The translations under genes and the position numbers were made by a program. Shown piece by piece: positions 1-12,000 of a stretch of 64,000 nucleotides of DNA. The stretch is from Bombus terrestris. Its lineage: Eukaryota; Arthropoda; Insecta; Hymenoptera; Apidae. The stretch is taken from assembly GCF_910591885.1 (NCBI RefSeq), contig NC_063280.1, positions 3,410,001 to 3,474,000 on the forward strand, read 5' to 3'. The notes beneath the pieces are model-generated. The model was not told the origin of the DNA and did no database searches. It saw only the letters and a program-made list of their open reading frames with translations. Positions within the stretch are counted from its first letter, which is position 1; every line of letters starts with the position of its first letter.

Positions 1-322
1 AGGAACAAAAAGAGGGTTCGTGCGAGGATTTATAATAGCGTAACGAAATGTCGCCATCATCGAGTCAGATTATACGGAATAGCTAGTCTCTTCGACGAGG
101 CATAAAGCATGTAACTAGTTGTGTTCGCTTCTGAATAAAAGAAAAGTATATTGGGTATAATGGACGGACAGTCGGTAGCCACACGGTACGGTTGTAACAG
201 ATCGTTACATGGAAAAATGTTGGAAGGCTAACTCTGCTGAGAGGAATGCGTTCCGCGGGCTATAACACGCATAGAGAAGTATACAGATAATTCAGGATAA
301 TGCGGCGTGTACGTCGACTCAC

Positions 323-523
323 CTGAAACAAATTGTAACCTTTATCGTACATCCACATCTCGTCGGCTGGATGCTCCTTAGGACTCTCCCGTGGGCTGGC
401 GTTCAGAACCTGAGGAGGCGGACCCCTAGTCAGCTGAATCGCCAGGGACCTTTGTAAAAGCAAGAGGCATCGGGAGGGTCCCGAGCCTCCGGGGCTCGTC
501 CCATCTCCCAAGATCGAGCCCAT
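323..523 (-). CDS. First coding exon (67 codons) of an unidentified minus-strand gene, partial
   Basis: This exon is recognised from splice signals and frame. On the minus strand, a pyrimidine-rich stretch ending TTTTTCAG precedes base 580, and the exon ends in CAG|GTGAGT with its last base at 323. The frame that is open to the donor has an in-frame TGA at 572-574, so translation probably starts at the ATG at 521-523, which has a good context (AAAAATGG). The other two frames are closed by stops inside the exon. The 67 residues start MGSILGDGTS and end YDKGYNLFQ, at codon phase 0. They are rich in Gly, Pro and Ser and include a short hydrophobic run (residues 20-30), an NAS glycosylation-type sequon at 41-43, and an acidic and aromatic end (DEMWMYDKGY). 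I see no clear signal peptide or known domain. The rest of the protein lies beyond the left edge. I do not recognise the family. I am fairly confident of the exon and moderately confident of the start. Confidence 0.6.
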
Positions 524-580
524 TTTTCGAGGCCCGTTCTTAACGATTCCAAACACTCGGCGGTGGTGGCATCACGGAAT
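524..580 (-). other. 5'-UTR part of the exon, from splice acceptor to start codon
   Basis: This 57-nt segment lies between the acceptor (CAG at 581-583 on the plus strand, read in reverse) and the proposed ATG. It holds the in-frame TGA that limits the main ORF and a short upstream ORF. Because it begins at an acceptor, at least one further upstream exon must exist. The complete exon (323-580) is 258 nt, a multiple of three. Confidence 0.5.
540..572 (-). promoter_or_regulatory. Upstream ORF of 10 codons ahead of the main start
   Basis: An ATG at 570-572 opens a reading frame encoding MPPPPSVWNR, which ends at a TAA at 540-542. The main ATG follows 16 nt later in another frame. There is no other ATG between them. 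Short uORFs that end just before the main start commonly lower or condition translation of the main ORF. That role is inferred here. Confidence 0.4.
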
Positions 581-1222
581 CTGAAAAACAGGAAACGAAC
601 CCGTTAACGTACTTCTGATGTAGCAATTTCGCGTCGAGAGAAAAAGACGAAAGTTAGAGTTTGAATTAGATCGAAGATCGATTTACTTTTTGCCACTATC
701 TCTCGATCGTAAATCCGCGAACGAAGAAGTTTGATGAACTCGTAAGAGTGTTTTCTTTCTTTCTTAATGGCTTTTATTCGTTTACTTTCAACCGACAGGT
801 AGGCAAGCGTTGAATTCGTTTGTGTATACAAGCTTTCCTCTGATAATTCTTATCTACGATTACGTAGAGGAACGATAACACTCGTGGAGTTCGCGGTACC
901 GTTATCCTCGTTTATGAAACTTTCGCGCAAACTCGAGTGCTGCGCATACTATCAAGCTACACGGGTGGATGGGACGTTGAAGCAGCACCTTGCATTAGTT
1001 GCATTATTCCACGAGGCTGCTTCGAGGAATTCTGCAGCTGCGCGTTCACCTCGAATCGACGTTCGGCAATTAGTACCTCTTAAAAGTAATTAAACGCAGC
1101 TGGATAATACTTAACGCGCGAATCGATTTGTAAAAGGTTTCGAGCTGCTGCGTTTCTCAATATGTTTAAGGTTTCCTTCCATTAGCACGATCGTAAACTT
1201 TTGGAATAATCGTATAGGTGTG

Positions 1223-1239
1223 TATATATATATATATAT
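1223..1239. repeat. (TA)n microsatellite
   Basis: This is a run of about eight TA units. Confidence 0.9.
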
Positions 1240-2662
1240 GTATTTAATTTCTCTGTAGAAAATTTTTGACACGGTGGAAGGATGTTTATTCTTCCAATTT
1301 GTACATATGTGCCTCACGAAAGTCAAGTTGATTAACCTTATTTTTTTTATAAATTTCTTAATTTCGTTATGTTGGCCAATATATGCGATGTTCAATTTTC
1401 AAGAAACAGATAATGTACTTTTATAATTTCGTTAATTACAAGTAAATGGCGTAACTGACAGTAAATCCCTGTTGGAATGTAAAAGAATAATATTTGTGAT
1501 ACCTTTTATCTGTACTTTCCAATTTACAGAGTTGATCACTGTGGTATCCGAACGGTTCGTATTTCAACCTCAGTTTTATTTCAACAGGCAAAAAAACTGA
1601 TACCATTACCAAATTGAAACAAAAATTGGGGCATACGTGCCAACAATGATTCTTTCGCATTTTCTTCAAATTTGCAAGATTTTTTAACGACAGGAGAGTT
1701 TCAACGCAGAAAACTGGGAAGAATTAAGTAGGATAATTAGCGAAGAACCAACCTAAGCGAAGAAAGTCGATGAAATGTAACAGATGAAACGTTCATTTTC
1801 ATCTCGACACGTTCGATTCGCCCTTCGCCTCATTTCCTGCTGGTCACAAAGCAACGTCACGTTTCTCTTTATTGTATCAACAACTACCACGCCGGCGTCC
1901 TAATTGATTTACGCCGTCCCTTTGGTCATCAGCAAGCTGAAGGAATCTCATCCGCAAAAATCCACGTGGTCGCTAGGACTAGAGGTTGCAAAAAGGGGTG
2001 CTAAAGAGGGAAGAGCCGTTTCGGAGAAGAATTATGTGCGAAGGGGACATGATTGCATCAACGCGAAGGCTCTGACGTGAAACACCGTCGGAAGAAATTG
2101 TTTTCTCGTGGATACATCCTTTTTGGAAATTTCATTATGAGCGAAATGTAGTAGAAGACGAAGAATTCTTTTTCTCGGCACATTTTCGTTTTCTATTGAA
2201 AATATTTCATATAAAAATGTGGCGTGACTCTTTTCCTGAATCAATCTTAACTCGAAGCACTGGAAAAATATAGTTTTGCACATTTTTATTTCGTAAATTA
2301 AATCGAGTTCGTCATAATTTTACTCGCCACTTTATAATCTTTTTAAGTTGGTTAACCATCTGGAGATAAAGTTTATTGTATTATTCTATTCTAAAGCTTG
2401 TCTCTGCTTTGTAGCAGAGTGGAAAAATCCGCTTCGCGGTCTAGGTTCAATAATGATACAGAGCGAAGAAAAATGGCTTTTGCAGCTATCACTGATAACA
2501 GGATGGATGAATATTATATTGCTGTACAACGTGCCAAGATACACGCTCTAAAACGTCTAGATCTTTTTGGTAAAACAGAACGGTCGTAAATTTGGCACGG
2601 AAGCCTGGCAATTACGGCCGCATCGAATTGTGGGGCCCGGAAGGAATCAACGAAGTAATCTC

Positions 2663-2688
2663 GCGCCTTTGGCAACGCTCCAAGGCGC
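2663..2688. other. GC-rich hairpin
   Basis: GCGCCTTTGG at 2663-2672 pairs with CCAAGGCGC at 2680-2688 (one bulged T) around the 7-nt loop CAACGCT. It lies in a small GC-rich island (about 2590-2700) within AT-rich DNA. Its function is unknown. Confidence 0.45.
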
Positions 2689-3732
2689 AGTCGATCCAGA
2701 CAATTCCTCTAATATAGTGTTGCAGTTTGCGCTACCCTGAAGAAATTGCACCGACCATGAAATTCGTCCGCGAATATTTTTCTCTCTTTGGTCCCTTGTC
2801 CCCTGGGGTCAGACGAAATTCATTGGTCCTATAAACTTTTTGACGTCCCTTGCTGAAATATGAGAACAATGAAGGAAACGTTGACAGTCTTTGAATACTT
2901 TCTTCGCGTTGACAAATAACAACCAAGGTATTTGATGTTTTAATATTTGCATATTTTCATTAGTGAAAATATTTTCCAGCTCATCATTCGATAGAGAGTA
3001 AAGTGAAATTAGACGTAAATTGGATTTTGTTAAATGTTATTACGAATCAGAAAATTAAATATTCTCAGGAGAAGTAATAGTCGTAAAGAGGAAATTGCGG
3101 AGATTTTATTGATCGTTTTGTAAAGAATTACAGCTCCGTGAGACATCTTTTATATCTCATTACATATCAAATGGAGAATTTTCTGTAAAACGTGGAACGA
3201 GTCGAGGAACATAGAGAGGATAGATCGGTGTTGTTAATGGAACAATAATGTAACTTTCTCAGTATTCAATTAGCAGACCGTTCATCATATTTTATTATCG
3301 TGCCGATCTTGAGAACAGGCGAAACTTCTCCTGTATTGCGGCGATTGAATATTAGAAATGTAGATATAAAATGGCGCATAGACACGCGATCCCTGCCAGG
3401 TAAAATTGTTCCGTTAATGCTTTTTGTTCGTATGGTCGCTTAATTTCCTTCGTTTCACCTTGTGCTAGTTTGCCTACATCGTAGTCGACTAAAAATCAGG
3501 AAAACGGAAAAGGAGAAAAAAAAGAGAACTTCCTCTGGCGTGACTCACCGACACATGCACTTTCTTGAATCGCGTAATACGTTCATGCTTTTTATGGATA
3601 AGGATAAGACAGGAAATAAAATCAACCATATTTACAAGGTAACATTAAACAAGATATGTACATTCGATAAAATCGCGATGAATTTATATACTAAATCTAC
3701 GAGTGAAGGTCGCGATGACGCGGCAGAGAAAA

Positions 3733-3809
3733 TTAATTTGTCTCGGAGTGATTCATCAATGAATCTTGGGAAGTATGACCGGGTAAATTTGTCTTATGAG
3801 ACAAATTAA
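3733..3809. other. 77-nt nested inverted-repeat structure
   Basis: TTAATTTGTCTC (3733-3744) is the exact reverse complement of GAGACAAATTAA (3798-3809). Inside lies a perfect small stem, GATTCAT/ATGAATC (3750-3765, 2-nt loop). A competing 9-bp stem, AATTTGTCT/AGACAAATT (3786-3807), has a 4-nt loop. The sequence could fold in two alternative ways. No known RNA family is recognised. Confidence 0.4.
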
Positions 3810-4009
3810 CCGCGTCGGCGAAAGTTGATCGCGAACAGTTGTCATTTACAGCTTAAAAGGTGTATAAATTATCATTCGGCTTCGAAAGTCCAACGAATCT
3901 CTAAAGACTAGTAGGTTTCTATTTCTGAAACAATCTTCTGAATACGATATTTGCAGTTTTCGATTGAAGTTCGGTTTTAGTTTTGTGAAGTTTCGAATAC
4001 TAAGATTCG

Positions 4010-4175
4010 ATAACTGAAAGATCTCTAAATTTCTGACAATTCGAATATTTGAATATCTTCAAAGCATCTAAAAATATAAAAATTGGAATATACCAATATT
4101 TGAAAATTTGGAAAAAGTTTGTAAGTTTGCACGTTTGAACATTTAAATATGTAGAAACCTGAGAATTTGAAACGG
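4010..4175. repeat. Degenerate short-period AT-rich repeat tract
   Basis: Words such as AATTTGAA, AATATTTGAA and AAAATTTGG recur at roughly 10-nt spacing. It resembles the reverse complement of the tract at 44.9-45.2 kb. It is probably an old, decayed simple repeat. Confidence 0.4.
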
Positions 4176-6618
4176 TTAAGATTGTTCTGTCACCGGCAGT
4201 GTCACTGACTTCGTTTCACCTCGTGCCAATTTAAAGAACGGAAGACATCCGGTCTCGCTTCGCTCGGGGTAGACTTCCTGCAGTATGAGTCATCAGCGTG
4301 TCTTTGCATTGTGACGAATCTCATTAAGTCGCCGTCAGTCATGCCGGCTCTGTTGTTAACCGCTCGTCTCCCGAAACTGGCCATCCAGATATGTCGATAG
4401 ATTGATTCCAAGATGGTTCAACAATCCTTTTCAACTCGTACCAATTTCGTTCATTGGCGCGCGTGTCGAGAGAAAGTCATTCGACAGACGCCTTATTTTT
4501 CATTCAGATCTGGACCGCTTTATTAACTCGTCTTTGAATTCGATCGAACGCAAACTAGAATAATTTTACAGATTTCTGATTCGTTTTTAATATAAAAAAA
4601 TACGACGAATATACAATTTTAAAAAATCGAAAAGGAATATGTATCGATTGTATGGAAGTGAAAGAATGAACCATGTCCTAAGGGAAGACAGATTCAACTA
4701 TAATCATCCTTTACATCGTCCTTAAACAATTTTATCGACATAATTTTTCATCGATCACCCTCACTTTCCCAAAGTTAGATTGAACCGGGGATAGAACCGT
4801 TCCAGCGGAGTTCCATTCCATACGCAGGACTTTGCTCACAATGGAGCCATTTAAATGCATTCCTTGCGTCAGTTATGTGTCTTTTCCAAAGGATGTCTCG
4901 TCTTATCAAAGAAACTGATTGCTTCATTCTGTGAAACGATTCCAACGGAATTTATCCAATATCTTTGCTTGTCGATATTCACGTGCCCCTTTCTTATTTA
5001 TTTCTTTTATTCTTTTCTATTTATATCTTGTTTATTTTATTTTTTTCTTCTCGAAAAACTAATTTCCAAAAAAAACTTTCTTGTCTGTTTTCCTCGCTCC
5101 ACTCGTGCAACGTCCTCCCATCTGAACGAACAGATTCCGCGATTCTTGACCTAAAATGACGATCAAGATCTCGCAGGCTCTACATTCGAATATTGTGGGT
5201 GGATTGCTTCTAATGCTCCATGGTAGAATGAAAAAGTAAGCCGCACGGTTCATCTTCCACAGTGAAGACTATCGTGGCTTGAGAAAGGCGAGGATTGATC
5301 GCCGGTCCGATAAGCCCGTTGTAATTTCTTTCTTGCCTGTTACACGTTCAAAATTGAACACGATAATTACACCCTTAATTGCCAGCACATCAACGCAATC
5401 CTCCGTGTCTTTTTAATACGCACCTGTAACGCCACGACACGAAGCACAGTCACGGTGCTTTAGTAGTAGTTGTTGTTCATAATTGCTGCTCAAGGTCGCG
5501 CAGAATATCTTGTACAAGCAAATCAATTCGAAATATTCGAAACTGACTATTGCTGGAAAGTGTTTGCCAGTGATTTCCAAATGGAAAATGTAAAACGTTG
5601 GTTGAGAAAGCTTAAAATAACAGTCAAGTTAAGACTGTTTTCCCAGGAGGCAGGCAAGAAGGCCGCGAGTTTATCATAGTCTCGTCGTTTCGTTTCACAA
5701 TTAGTCGACGCTAGACGCGGATGAGCATGCCATTGCCCGTAAGAAAATCTGTTTAGCCTTGCACGGATCTGTATATGAACATATCGACGCACACACGAGC
5801 GCGTACACACACCGGTGTTTATGAAAGATGAATAATAGCGCGAGCTATAGCAAGACTGAGAAGTTGAATCGTGCCTAGAGAGAATCGTGCTCAACTATAA
5901 TACTTTTTAACTTGTCGATAAATACGTGGCCGTTCGCGTACATAAATATTTGTCAGGATTTCAGTGTTCCCCCTTCTGTGCTCATCGGCGAGAAGGTAGA
6001 ATCGCCGAGAACGATGGCTACCACGGAATATTTGCACAGGTACCATTTTTACGAGCGAATAAATCACCCAGCGCGCTTTCGATCCGTTGTAACATCAATT
6101 TGCCACTCTGTCGTTATTCATCCATCTGTTGGTACGGTGTCGAATCGGGTATATACGTAGAATGCAGACGCGAGGCGAGTAGAAGAGGCTTGCATATATT
6201 AACCGTTGCCACGGACCTTTTGATGTAGCACCGGCTCTTCCAGCGAACGGAACGAGCTTCGTTGAGTGTCTAGAAAGCACATCGTCGGACCATTCCTCGT
6301 AAACCGTATAACGGGTACGATCGAACGTCGCCCCTAATGATAGGCCAAATAAAGGCAGACGTCCCTAAAGAGAAATTAGGTAATTAAAAGCAAGTTGACG
6401 CGCCGGCAGATGCAATCGCGCTGTAATTTTTGCCGAAGGTTACTCCGTATATTCCGCGAGCACCATGACTAATCTGATTTACCACCGAACACGATTAAAA
6501 ACGAATGTCGATTATCGAAAATATGTATAAGAAAAGAGAAACTACTACTCGAGTGATCGAACGTCGGAGAATATTTTTAACGTTGGTCGATGGGATGGTT
6601 GTATCGGATGATCAAATC

Positions 6619-6660
6619 GCTGACTTATCCATCATATGTGCTGACTTGTCCATCAAATAA
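6619..6660. repeat. 21-bp tandem duplication, two units
   Basis: The units at 6619-6639 and 6640-6660 both begin GCTGACTT and share TCCATCA, with about four differences between them. Confidence 0.7.
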
Positions 6661-6710
6661 ATTACTCATTCTCGTTCTTTGAAATTCAGAATCTAGAAAG
6701 AGATAAAAAA

Positions 6711-6732
6711 AGAAGTTGGAGATCCAACTTCT
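6711..6732. other. Perfect interrupted palindrome
   Basis: AGAAGTTGGA (6711-6720) is followed by a GA spacer and then TCCAACTTCT (6723-6732), its exact reverse complement. This could be a dimeric protein-binding site or a short hairpin. No factor is assigned. Confidence 0.5.
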
Positions 6733-8409
6733 GTCAAGAAACAACGGGCTTTTGGACTTTGAGTCGTAATGGATTTTCCATTGCTATCACCGATGCCACT
6801 GGTATATCATCGAAAGTACGATCTTAGCCTGAAGAACCACAAATATCTAATAAACATCGTGACGATCTAGAAGCTAAATTTCGTCGTAGCGTTTCACGCT
6901 CAGATTCCAACAGTTTGACGATTGTTCATACCTGTTCCGTTTCCCTTTCGATTATCCGCCATATAATTGAGCTTACCACCCTCCGTTTCTGGCTCCGTTG
7001 CTAAACTGAACGAGGCGTGTAATTTTCGAATTTACGATCCTCCGAAGTCATAGGAGAGATGAGTTCTACGAACAATATTCCATCCCGAAAGAACGATCCC
7101 CGAGGGTTTGCTGCGTATCTACGTTATTGATGGGAGAGATGCGCGTATTAAACGCGGCGCTTTCGTGATTTATTAAATCAAGCAGCACGATACAGCAAAG
7201 CGACGGTTTATGTTGCATTCAACGATTCAACGTGACTTCATTGTAAGCACCAGCAAGGGCAACAATGAAGTGGAAGTCTTGGTCGTTCTGTCTTTCGACT
7301 ATAAGCACACACGGCGAACAGAGGATGTATCCACCTACCGCTGAATCACGGAAAAGAGTTGCGGCTCGTGCAGCCTCGATACATGCAGATAACGAGCCAA
7401 CTGTTGAACGCACGGTTTATATTCGTATCTACCAGGGTGTAATTATATAACAGTGACCAGTGCGGTGTATAATTATGTTTGAGTTCACCCTGCAGCGATA
7501 CTTGACAAATATACCAGATATACAACGTCGCGCGTCGGCCCGAAGAAACAGATGACGAACGATCGAAGAAACGCAAGAACAGAGAAACGAACAAAGGAAC
7601 AGAGAGAAAGATAAATCAAACGCGTGTAATAAAATATCGATGATGTTTGTGAAACCGTGAAAGTAACGGGATGATTTCTTCATAGAAGAAGCCTACGAGA
7701 TAGCGTGACTTTTTATTGTTTTAGATGGAATGAATCTTTTTTCTCGAGTCATGGGAAAGATTCCAGATCGGTGCAAAGACCTGCGAACAGAGGGTCATTG
7801 TAAGCAAGTTGTTATACATACGGCTCTTTCTACTTCACTGTGAAGATTTCTTCGCGCTATGCAGGCGAAAAACGTATTATTAGATGTACAAAAGTAAACG
7901 CTGCTTATCAACCATGTTCTGTAATTGTGCGTAATTCGTGGGGACAAAACTTTATTCAAATCGACGGTTTTCCAACAAAGAGGAGAATATCACAAAAGCG
8001 TGCAGTACGTGTACTTGCTCTGTCTGTATATATGTACATATGTATAAAATCATAGTAACAGGCTATAAGTTCTCCATAAGGATTAATAACAAGAAATATT
8101 CTTAGCACCCATAAAATTAGAAGCTTCGCCATTTCTGCCAAAATCGAATCCAAATCTTTATATACATGTTTATATATGACATATTTCACATATATTACTT
8201 TTCAAACTATATTTACGTGTTATTATATAACCATACTAACAATTACATTTTTCGAACAAATTTTACCATCACATAGTTAAAATGCTTTTTTCATTCGGCA
8301 CCTCTCTTTACCGCTATAAAATAAAAAAAATATTCAACACAATTCGGAGTCATTTCGTATCGATGCGCAAGCCTAAAAGATTCCTCAACAACGCAGACGA
8401 ATAAATTGA

Positions 8410-9080
8410 GTGAACGTAAACAGACTTCTGCAACCGGCTACATTTCCTCTTTCTCACGTATACCCGCGCACTCCACACGTTCGTAATTTATTGGAGAACG
8501 CTGGATCGCGTCTATCTAGCATTCATCGATTCCGGCGAGGCAACTGGATCGTGATCGTCGCGTTGTCCCGTCAACGGGGGTCGAAGACACGAAGTACGCG
8601 CGCTCCCTTTCGACGGGACGGCTCGCGGGAAAAGTTTTCGCCGCATGCGGTCTCCGCTCGGATGCACAAGCCGCGCGGACACATGCCGCGGCGCGGCTCG
8701 CAAACGTATACATAATGAATGGCGCGCGGTATTATTTTCTGCGGAGCGTGGATAAGGTTATGAATACGTAGCGCCGCGAGCACGTATAACTCTCGTGAGT
8801 ACGTATCTATCCGGGACCACCCAGGTCCGCGCGTTAAATCCTTGCCAGCAGCTGCCCATTCGTCCATTACGCTCGTATACCATAGTCGCGGTCGGTGAGA
8901 GAAGGAGAAGAGGAGTCCCGGAGAACACACGCGGTTCAGCCGCCTCGTTCTCCGTTTCCTTATGGACAACCTCCGGTACTTCGATCTCCCAGTCTTCGAT
9001 CCTACGCTCCGCTTCTCTTTCTTTACTCGCTGACAATGCGACGGGCAGGTGTACCATTCTATGGCAACGTTCCACGGTGG
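8410..9080. other. GC- and CpG-rich block without a recognisable gene
   Basis: Composition changes sharply here, with many CGCG and GCGCG words. Overlapping ORFs are open on both strands, as expected from low stop-codon density in GC-rich DNA, and none resembles a known protein. It could be an unmethylated CpG-rich regulatory element or an alternative promoter. Confidence 0.35.
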
Positions 9081-12000
9081 AATCTACGAGGTTGCTGGTG
9101 TTTTCTGTTAAAGAGGTTTTATTTTGTTTTAATGGATATAGCGAAAGTTCAGAGCCTTATCTTGATGTTTTAGAGTTTTCGATTTGCGTGATTCGGTTGT
9201 CTAGTAGTTTGATCAGGATCTTTAGATTAAGATTGGTTCGTAGTTATAGAGTTTACGATTGTTTGAAATTTCTTACTTTTTATCAATTTTAAAGGTGGGA
9301 AACGATAGACAAATTTTCTGACGAAGTTCTTCCTTTCTTACGTGAATACTCTGTTTCTTTTGAGATATGACAGGTATCTTTTATCTTTGATACAAAGGAT
9401 GTGAAAAATGCATCGTAGGAAGCGAATGGAAAAAATATTTCATAATTGCAAATGATATGATTTTCCGTTAGTATAAGATTAATAAAAGTCTAATTGCGTG
9501 TATTCGCAGAAGTGGTAATTACTTCGTATTAACTTCTAGATCCTTCTATTTTATTTCTTAACGGGCATTTGATGTATGTGAGATATCCGGATGGAATAAA
9601 CCAAACAACAAACTACGTGTTTCGCACTCGTGTATGAAAATAATTTTGCACCTATCGGCGTCGTTTAGCATCGCCGCGAGAGAATGTGTAGGAATTCCTA
9701 TTTATTACGCGCCTCCTCGCGGACTAATTTGCACCTGTCTGCGCTATCGGTGCGCTACTCACAGGAACTTTTCAATTAAATGCAGGTCTAAATTCTATTT
9801 CAATATCAACCTATATTATAACAAAGCTACGTGATACGATGAAAATGTTTTGTATAATCTTTTATATAATACACATTATACACGCGAAAAATGCATATCA
9901 TTAGCGTTTTTGTATCACTTTTATACTTTAGGTACCTTCCTCGTTTCATTTTAACTGCCTCGGCGATCTTTCGAATCGTTAGGCTGTATTTGCAGCGGAA
10001 CACGTAGATATTAAAATTGCCAGTATCAAGCGTGTTTCCCGCGGACACTGTAAATGTCCAGCATAATTTCGTTCTTGCGAAATTGCTTCTGATTGTCTGT
10101 TAAAATGATCGTCCTCGTACGTGAAATAGAGCACGGAGTTATCGTTACTCTTACTACATGCATTATGCATTTACTTTCATTTCATTTGTTGTTTTATTTA
10201 TCCTTAACGCTTTTGCGCGCAACAGTGCCACCGCTGTTGGGTCCTTGTTAACGATATAGTATATCCACATGGGAAAGCTGACCAGCAGCCTATTAAAGCT
10301 CGTAAAGTCAATAATTATAAAACTCGAGTATTCCTGCCGGGATAAATTATCATTTAAATCGTCTATCGATTCCGCGGATACTTGATTTCCGCTTTTAACC
10401 GTATTTCAGTAGACGACCAACGAGCGTCTCGTATCAAGATTTATGTACACATAGCCACGATATGCTAACGGAAAGCCTCAAATTGTCCGTAATTTGCACG
10501 GTCTCGCCAACGATTAACGCAAATCATTCGTTCGAACGTGTTCGCACTGCTTCGCTAATGAGTTGAGTTAATTTCGCGATTTTTATGCAACGATCATGTA
10601 ATGCGTTTTGGAAAACGGTGAAACAATTAAGATTAATGGATTATTACGTTATTTTCTTTCGTATTAGAATGCAACGAATTTTGAATTTTTAATCCTTTTG
10701 CGAATCCTTGTATCTCAAATTTGTTCATACTTTAGCAAATAAGAAAGGTTTCTTATGTTTTAAGGAAATATTTAACACGAAATTTGGAACGGAGAAGCAT
10801 TTGTAGCAAGTTTGCGAGTTTTGAAGATATCTTTTTAGCGTTAGAAAAATACAATTAGGTCGAAAATAAGTATATGCTTATAAGGTAAAAGCTAATAAGA
10901 CTAATTCTATGTGTAAACGTTTTGGTTTATTAAGTTACTAAGTAGCGTAAAGGTGACTTTGATATTCACCTGAAATGACAGTATATATATTATGTAATTC
11001 TTATGAGTACAAAAAAAGCGCTTGAAACGTGCGTTTCATGTAATCGAATATGTGATTAGAATATCGCTAGACTATCTAGCTTGTTATGAAACTCACTTGC
11101 AACAGGAGTATAAAAAGCTGTCAGTAAAAAGTCGATACCAATTACTGTCTTTATCAATTCAACTATTTTGCACCTTATGCAATATCCACCTTATGAAGTA
11201 ATGAAGATGATATAGCCGCACATTTTTAACAGTATACTCTTGATTTTTTATTTACACTTCCACTATGACTTTTCAGATGTTACTCGTACTATCCACATCA
11301 TGCTCCATTATCCAATATCTCACAAATATCACAGTATGTATTTGAAATTCATTATCTTTCTATCCATATAATTGGCGTCTATTTCACGCGCCAAATATAA
11401 TTCTTCTGCACCCTTCGGCTCACTTTCGACCAGATTGTATTTTTCCATCCCTAGAAAATTTCTTCAAAGAATTACCGATATTCTTGATTTCTCTCGTATC
11501 TCAAAGATTTCCTTAAAACATTAAGAAAATTTTCCTCGGTCGAGACGATAATAAAACAGGACTGAGACGTAACAGTATTCGAGAATCGTAGCACATTTCG
11601 TAGACAAACATTGTCCATGATAAATCCAGAGAACTTTCCAAGGATCGCTCGAGACGATTTCCATAGAGTCATTCGCGTCAAATCTGTTGGGCGTCGTGTG
11701 AAAAAATGAAAGATGGGAAAAATACAGAAAAGCAACTAGCGAGCAGGGTCACGAGGGATAACCGAGGCTTCGTATCTCCATAATGACAAACAACGGTAAA
11801 ACGACGGATGACGAGGATGACGCCGTGAGGAGCTGATGCATTCTCAACTAAAGGATGTCAATTGCGTTGAGGCCGTTAGCGCATGGGTCATCGCGAGGAT
11901 AATGCGGCTCAAACAGTATAAATTGCACCGTACATGGACATTATTGAAATAACGATAGAGGGAAAGGTTCGGTTGGCCTGGGACGAGCTTGACCATCCCA

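Larger units (their letters stand above)
581..3732. other. Non-coding stretch, no gene seen
   Basis: This is mixed AT-rich sequence with short spurious ORFs only. It contains a TA microsatellite at 1223-1239 and a GC-rich hairpin at 2663-2688. Confidence 0.5.
4176..8409. other. Non-coding stretch, no gene seen
   Basis: Only random-looking ORFs occur here. Notable small items are a 21-bp tandem duplication at 6619-6660 and a palindrome at 6711-6732. Confidence 0.5.

Noticed and set aside
1473..1494. TGGAATGTAAA, the seed region of miR-1
   Set aside because: The match stops after the seed region, the rest differs from miR-1 and no matching hairpin arm was seen nearby.
8795..9292. 165-codon plus-strand ORF in a CpG-rich block
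   Set aside because: Frames on both strands are open here because stop codons are rare in GC-rich DNA; no protein family is visible.
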